Source: Ciona savignyi (taxonomy: Eukaryota > Chordata > Ascidiacea > Phlebobranchia > Cionidae). From it: a DNA stretch of 64,000 nucleotides. The stretch is taken from NCBI GenBank assembly GCA_000149265.1, contig CH003329.1, forward strand, positions 1-64,000, given 5' to 3'. The notes below the pieces were generated by a model, which was given only the letters and a program-made list of their open reading frames with translations, ran no database searches and was not told the DNA's origin. Below are positions 48,813 to 64,000 of the stretch, one piece after another (the stretch's first letter is position 1; each line of letters starts with the position of its first letter). The translations under genes were made by a program, and so were the position numbers.

Positions 48813-51080
48813 TCACATTATTGGCCAATAAATGAGTTAAACGTGATTTAAATCCCCCAGTGAATTCAATGGTCTCATAGCCAAATGTCTAATAAAATGT
48901 TGATCCAAAATACTGTTCACACTTATGGACTTGACTCGACAAAAAGGTAGTTTCATGACTTTAATAACATGTTGGTAAATGCTTTAAAATATGCGCTTGA
49001 TTGTTTATGCTTAAACAAATGTCATTGTCTTATTTATGAAAATAAGCAACAGCACACATTTTATGTATGTAGTTTTGTTCCCTTTTTCTTTACCGACCAT
49101 TTGTAAGCACATACGTTTATATACATTTTTCGTCGGGCGGCTATGGAATAAAAAAACTATCATCATCATTTTCAGTTAAGTTCTGCTCGATAATTCCAAA
49201 AAGCAGAAGTATTGTTTTTGTTGATACACTGCTAGCATGTTTGGGGTGTGATTAGATACGTTTTTTTTGTTTCTTGCTCATGGTAAGAATATATAACATT
49301 AGTAGGTTTTAGATTTGCGTCTATCATATTTATATGCTTTTTCACTTATTATACTGATGTATTTTAAAATTATAAAGCACAAGATAAATTAAACCAAATG
49401 AATATGGTAATTACGGCCTCGAAATGTGTGCAATAAATGGTATGTTTCTCCACTGCATATGCGCAGTAGTTATCTAACTTTACAAATCAATAACTGCGCA
49501 AATACACAACCGATTTACGTCAAATGAGAGCCAATCGTGTTAATTCGTGAAACGGATCGTTGTAATACTTCATCTAGCTTCCGTCTTGGGATTTTAACGA
49601 TTTTTTCTCTCCCGTTTATAGTTATTTGGTATTTATTTCGGCCGGTTTGGATTATTGGGTATGATACTTATTTTTTTGTACCTACACATCGAGAAACGGT
49701 CATAGTAAAAAAGTTAAGGAAAGAGTATACAAATAAACATAAATCCAATAGATTTCATATTGAGACGCATCGGAATGATACTTCAGTTCAGTTTTAAATC
49801 GATTGTAATTAAATAATGTTTATGCTCAGCCCAACTTACAATTCCGTACATTATTCTCCGAAATGTAAAACAACCATGTATTTAGTCATTTTGACATTCT
49901 CGGGGGCCTGGTCGAAAGTACGGTGTCTGCATCAGGTATATGAAAATACCCAGCAAAATTTTTGGCTTGATTATGTCCACTTGGCTACTCATGCCAGAAT
50001 CCTGAAGGTTGAAGCAAAGCAACACCGACATTTTTGCGCCAATAATTCAGGCCCACCTGATCAATTATTTCGTAATCAGATTAGCATTTCACGCTCGAGC
50101 GAGCACGTCGTCGGTCAAGTTTTCGGGTCGGAGTTCACTATTGGAGAAATGGCTTCAGCTGGTCGTGTCGCTGAATTATTGATTCACAGGTTAAATTGCT
50201 GGGAGCTCATAATTCGCGATTTGAAAAATAATGGGCAGGTTGCTACAGTGCGGTAGCCTGGGAAAGTAAACGTCTAAATCGGTTTGAAGCGAGTAAGCAA
50301 TAAGAGTTTTTAGATTAATCGGCTCAGGAGCGCCAACTGACGATTTAAAAGTTGTACACTCGAGGTTATTATTAAAAGTTAAGTTTATTTATTTTTGCCT
50401 CAATATTGAATAAAAGAAAATAAAACAAAGAATTACAAAAGATCACGGAAAGACGAGTAAACCAGAGATTTATGTTTCATAACACACTGAGTAGAATGGG
50501 AAACGCAGGCGGCGGTATTACATGCATAGTCGGGTAGTTGTCAGTATCTTGCCGAAGGACAAATCTCCTTGTTTGCAACTTAGTTTACTTAATTTGTGAA
50601 AACCACGGTGAAAACGCAAAACAAAGATTCCCACAAAAACATTAGGAAAAAGACAGAAAACGATAGTAGCTCAAATACGTATATTTATAAAATTAATAAA
50701 TTTACTACAGGTAAAGTTGGAAGTGGGTGTAAAAGCCAGTAAATGCTTCAATTCCCAACCTACTACCTTTTGTTTGTAGTTCGACCAACATTTGCCAATA
50801 AACGTCAATTCACCACAGAGATGGTCTAAATGCATTTGTCGTATCCTAGAATAGGGGGTCCAATTGCATATATAACACCCGATATCAAAGCATTGTTACA
50901 ATATCGCATGTCACGACGGGTGCGCCCTATATTAAACCAAACCGGTCAACTCGTCCGGTACGAATGTCGGCAGTTTGCAGGTAACCTAAGGTTGGTGGTG
51001 CGAAATCAGCTGTTAGTGGATCGATGAATCATTTCTATCAGGTAGCAGTTGGTGAAATCACGTTAAAACGGTTATCGCAT

Positions 51081-51372
51081 AGGATAGGATATTCATGTTT
51101 ATCCCCGTGAATGGGAAAACCTAGGGGGTTATCACACGGGCAATCGTCAGTTCACCTCGCGCCCATCGTCGGGTTACCGGAGCTATTGCAGTGTGTTGTA
51201 TATGATAGACACGTTCCTTCATTTTTTGGTAGAACCCATCAATCTGCTGGGTTCAAGCAATGTCCGTAAAGTGCCTTGCCCAAGGACACAACCGACTAGC
51301 TAGCGCCCAGTTTCGCACCTGCAACCTTTCGATTGAAAGGCGACGCACTTAACCGCTAGACCACCGGGCGGG
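51081..51372 (-). repeat. SINE, tRNA-derived, near full length
   Basis: One of the best copies. On the minus strand it starts GCCCGGTGGTCTAGCGGTTA (box A), then GGTTGCAGGTGCGAAACTGG (box B), then GGGCAAGGCACTTTACGG, GAACCCAGCAGATTGATGGG, CAACACACTGCAATAGCTCC and GATTGCCCGTG, ending CATGAATATCCTATCCTATG. No poly-A tail is seen. Confidence 0.9.
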
Positions 51373-52074
51373 ACAAATCGCATCCACGGTTAAGTTATCT
51401 AGGCTATTGCAGAGTGTTAGATATGAATGTTTCAGTTGCTTTTATTATTCCATTAATCCATTGTCTTTGACGATGCTCGATAAGTGCTTTTCCCAAGACT
51501 AGTTGCGTATCATTCACTTTTGTCGAAAAGACAAAATCCACCAATCTATAACTTGTAAGTGAAAAAAAGTATTGGGAGAAATTTAACGTAAAAACGTCTT
51601 CACACATACAACACAATGCAATCGCTCCATTGGCCCGACAGTAGTCACATGGTAATCTGACGACCGCCCATGTAATAACGTATGTTCATTGTTGACTGAC
51701 ATAAAATCTGAATTTTTTTCAGGTTTTTGAACTATCCCATATTTTTAAAAACAACAAAAAATAGTGCAGTGCTCCTCAAGACAATGCTAGCCACATAAAG
51801 ATGATGTGTCGGCGCATTTATTGTACGAATATTGCATAATTCGGAACAAACGCAGAAAGAAAATGGAACTAAGAATGTGTATATAGCGTAAAGTTGGTTT
51901 CAGAGTAATAGAACAAGTGATAAACTGAAGGTTTCTTTTAAACATGATAATAGATCGTTTTAAGGGCAAAATTGTGATTTGAAATCCAAATAATTACGAG
52001 AAATGTGTGATTTTGTTGCAATATTCAGCTAACTGCAGATCACGCGAAATCGCGTTAGTTGCATGCCCAAACGG

Positions 52075-52142
52075 CAAGTGGTAGGATTCGAGCCCACAAC
52101 TTTCCGACTGGCGAGTTAACACACTACCAACTTCGCCACACA
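52075..52142 (-). repeat. tRNA-like sequence
   Basis: On the minus strand it reads TGGCGAAGTTGGTAGTGTG (box A-like) and GTGGGCTCGAATCCTAC, a good T-arm with box B. The acceptor stem does not pair, so it is a tRNA-derived remnant, not a functional tRNA. Confidence 0.5.
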
Positions 52143-52392
52143 GAATGGCTAAATTCCAATCACAAAAACAAACTACCTGAGCACGGAAAGTAAGAATTCA
52201 TTAATTGTTCAAATTTGTTTTCATCCAAAGTCAATTTTGAATGCGACAGCTGCAGCAGATGAATTTAGAAGGAAATTTGGCAAGAAGTCTCAAGAAATCG
52301 GAAAGTGCAAGATAATTTAAATACTCTAAACGCACCATCGCTATATAGGAGAAATTCGTCAAACCGAGGTAAATATTTATCAGAGGACCTTC

Positions 52393-63003
<10,611 letters not shown>

Positions 63004-63018
63004 TGCTTTGTACTTTCA

Positions 63019-63519
63019 CTAAATAAATTAAACAAAACTAACAACTAAAAGAATTAAATGGACGTTTTGTTAATTTTAACATTAAATCAACTTCCTTAAA
63101 CATTTATTTTATAGAAGTCTACAATTGACATCAAATGGGCAATTTAATACATGGCACCCACCAACAACGCCAACTAGCATGATTTAAATGTTGTTACTAT
63201 AGGATAAAACCAGATTTTATTACAATACACAATTGTTTCTGTTAACATAAAAGAAATTAACATATGTATACAATATATACAGCATCAACTGTTATTACAA
63301 TGATACTAACTGTTTAAACTGTACGCAAACGGAATCAAAATGTGAATTTCACACCAACATTTTGGACAATTGGACTGTTTGCAATGCGTCGCCTGTAAGT
63401 CTTGTGATGGATTAACAGGTTATAGACATCGAGGGTATAAAAGACAAGAAACGCGGCAGGACGAAATGTATTCAAATTTGAAAAACGAGAGTTTAAATTT
63501 TGTTGTTTTTTGTATCAGT
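63019..63519. other. Short gap between SR protein stop and PCCA; SR protein 3'UTR
   Basis: Two minus-strand AATAAA signals, at 63216-63221 and 63103-63108, could end the SR protein transcript. About 200 bases separate the first signal from the PCCA acceptor at 63019. I see no separate PCCA promoter. Confidence 0.5.
63216..63221 (-). terminator. Candidate polyadenylation signal of the SR protein gene
   Basis: AATAAA on the minus strand about 300 bases after the SR protein stop. Confidence 0.45.
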
Positions 63520-64000
63520 TTAGTTGTTGGGCGACCTGGAGATTGATCTTGACTGCGAGCGGCTACGTCGGTTGAATCTGTCACTGGACCTCGATCGTGA
63601 TCTCGATCTGGATCGGCGAGGAGTGCGTGACCTGCTGCGAGAGCGACTTCTCGACCTGCTCCTGGAACGACTGCGTGATCCGCCTCCGTCTTCAATCAAT
63701 CTTATCTTTCTCCCACCAAGCTCCGTGTTGTCGAGTTGGTCAATCGCGGTCTTCATGTCATCGTACGATGTGAAATCCACCACCCCTTCGTTGCGCACAG
63801 CATGGTGAGCTTCGGCGAAAGAAACATCACCCGCTTGACGGACGTAATCCTTTAAATCCTGCCAACTCACTTTCGTCGAAAGATTCTCAACGATGACACG
63901 GTACTTTGTACGTGTTGGGGGGCCAAACCGACCTGTGTTTCTTCCACCACCACCACGGTCATCCCTTCCCCCTCGAAAACCACCTCTGTCCCGTCGTCCG
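63520..64000 (-). CDS. SR splicing factor (SRSF4/5/6 type), partial, C-terminal part
   Basis: The 5' part lies outside the window. Visible, in order: a Gly/Arg-rich linker ([15 protein letters not shown]), [18 protein letters not shown], then the second RRM with the SR-family signature [28 protein letters not shown] and [11 protein letters not shown], then an Arg-Ser repeat domain ending [15 protein letters not shown] plus NEGV and RLIED point to SRSF4/5/6 rather than SRSF1/9 (SGLPP, VVEF). The Gly-rich linker is also seen in SRSF1, so the exact subtype is uncertain. Function: nuclear pre-mRNA splicing regulator whose RS domain is phosphorylated by SR kinases. The visible part is one uninterrupted exon. 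Confidence 0.92.
   Translation of the reverse strand, partial: GRRDRGGFRGGRDDRGGGGRNTGRFGPPTRTKYRVIVENLSTKVSWQDLKDYVRQAGDVSFAEAHHAVRNEGVVDFTSYDDMKTAIDQLDNTELGGRKIRLIEDGGGSRSRSRSRSRSRSRSRSRTPRRSRSRSRSRSSDRFNRRSRSQSRSISRSPNN

Larger units (their letters stand above)
47773..52392. other. Region between PCCA 3' end and the distal NFI exon
   Basis: Expected to hold the NFI distal promoter and the PCCA 3'UTR. 48430-48600 is GC-rich. Two direct CCGCTTATAAA copies at 48636-48646 and 48660-48670 look like TATA boxes, in their better orientation on the plus strand. A near-NFI site lies at 48798-48812. A 146-codon plus-strand frame (49816-50256) starts with ATG but has no recognised domain; I do not call it a gene. 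A SINE is at 51081-51372. Confidence 0.45.

Noticed and set aside
52075-52142. tRNA gene on the minus strand
   Set aside because: The T-arm and box B are good but the acceptor stem cannot pair; it is a tRNA-derived remnant.
63524-63808. Plus-strand Asp/Leu/Arg-rich frame
   Set aside because: Antisense of the RS repeats of the SR protein.

Overview
The window is animal nuclear DNA: AT-rich, with small exons, GT-AG introns, tRNA-derived SINEs, MITE-like elements and one 100-N assembly gap. Gene content (one NFI gene, one KLHL9/13-type gene, CIR1, PCCA, an SR protein), compact genes and the SINE style fit an ascidian tunicate such as Ciona. The species call is inference. All five protein genes lie on the minus strand, so the window reads right to left.

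Layout, right to left. (1) 63520-64000: 3' part of an SR splicing factor of the SRSF4/5/6 type, running off the window. (2) 52393-63003: complete 17-exon PCCA, the mitochondrial propionyl-CoA carboxylase alpha subunit, 707 aa by my splice model. (3) 18769-47772: one nuclear factor I (NFI) transcription factor gene. A distal first exon at 47.7 kb and a proximal, longer first exon at 36.85 kb both feed the conserved DNA-binding exons at 35.5 and 30.6 kb, followed by small transactivation exons down to 18.8 kb. (4) 14253-15362: CIR1, a Notch-pathway corepressor, with an intronless coding region. (5) 1010-13262: complete 12-exon KLHL9/13-type BTB-BACK-Kelch adaptor, 619 aa by my splice model.

The space between exons holds at least seven clear or partial copies of a tRNA-derived SINE in both orientations, a cluster of MITEs flanked by a 9-bp duplication, a tandem array of about 338-bp units in an NFI intron, and a roughly 60-bp minisatellite present in both the KLHL and PCCA introns.

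The genes are not an obvious functional cluster. NFI and CIR1 are transcriptional regulators, KLHL9/13 is a CUL3 ubiquitin-ligase adaptor, PCCA is metabolic and the SR protein is a splicing factor. The most interesting points are the two NFI starts (one adds a 329-residue N-terminus with the splice acceptor buried in its reading frame), a perfect NFI-binding palindrome inside an NFI intron, a splice-phase conflict at the NFI C-terminus, and a possible SR protein-PCCA operon with a trans-splice-like acceptor. I found no clearly new biological system.
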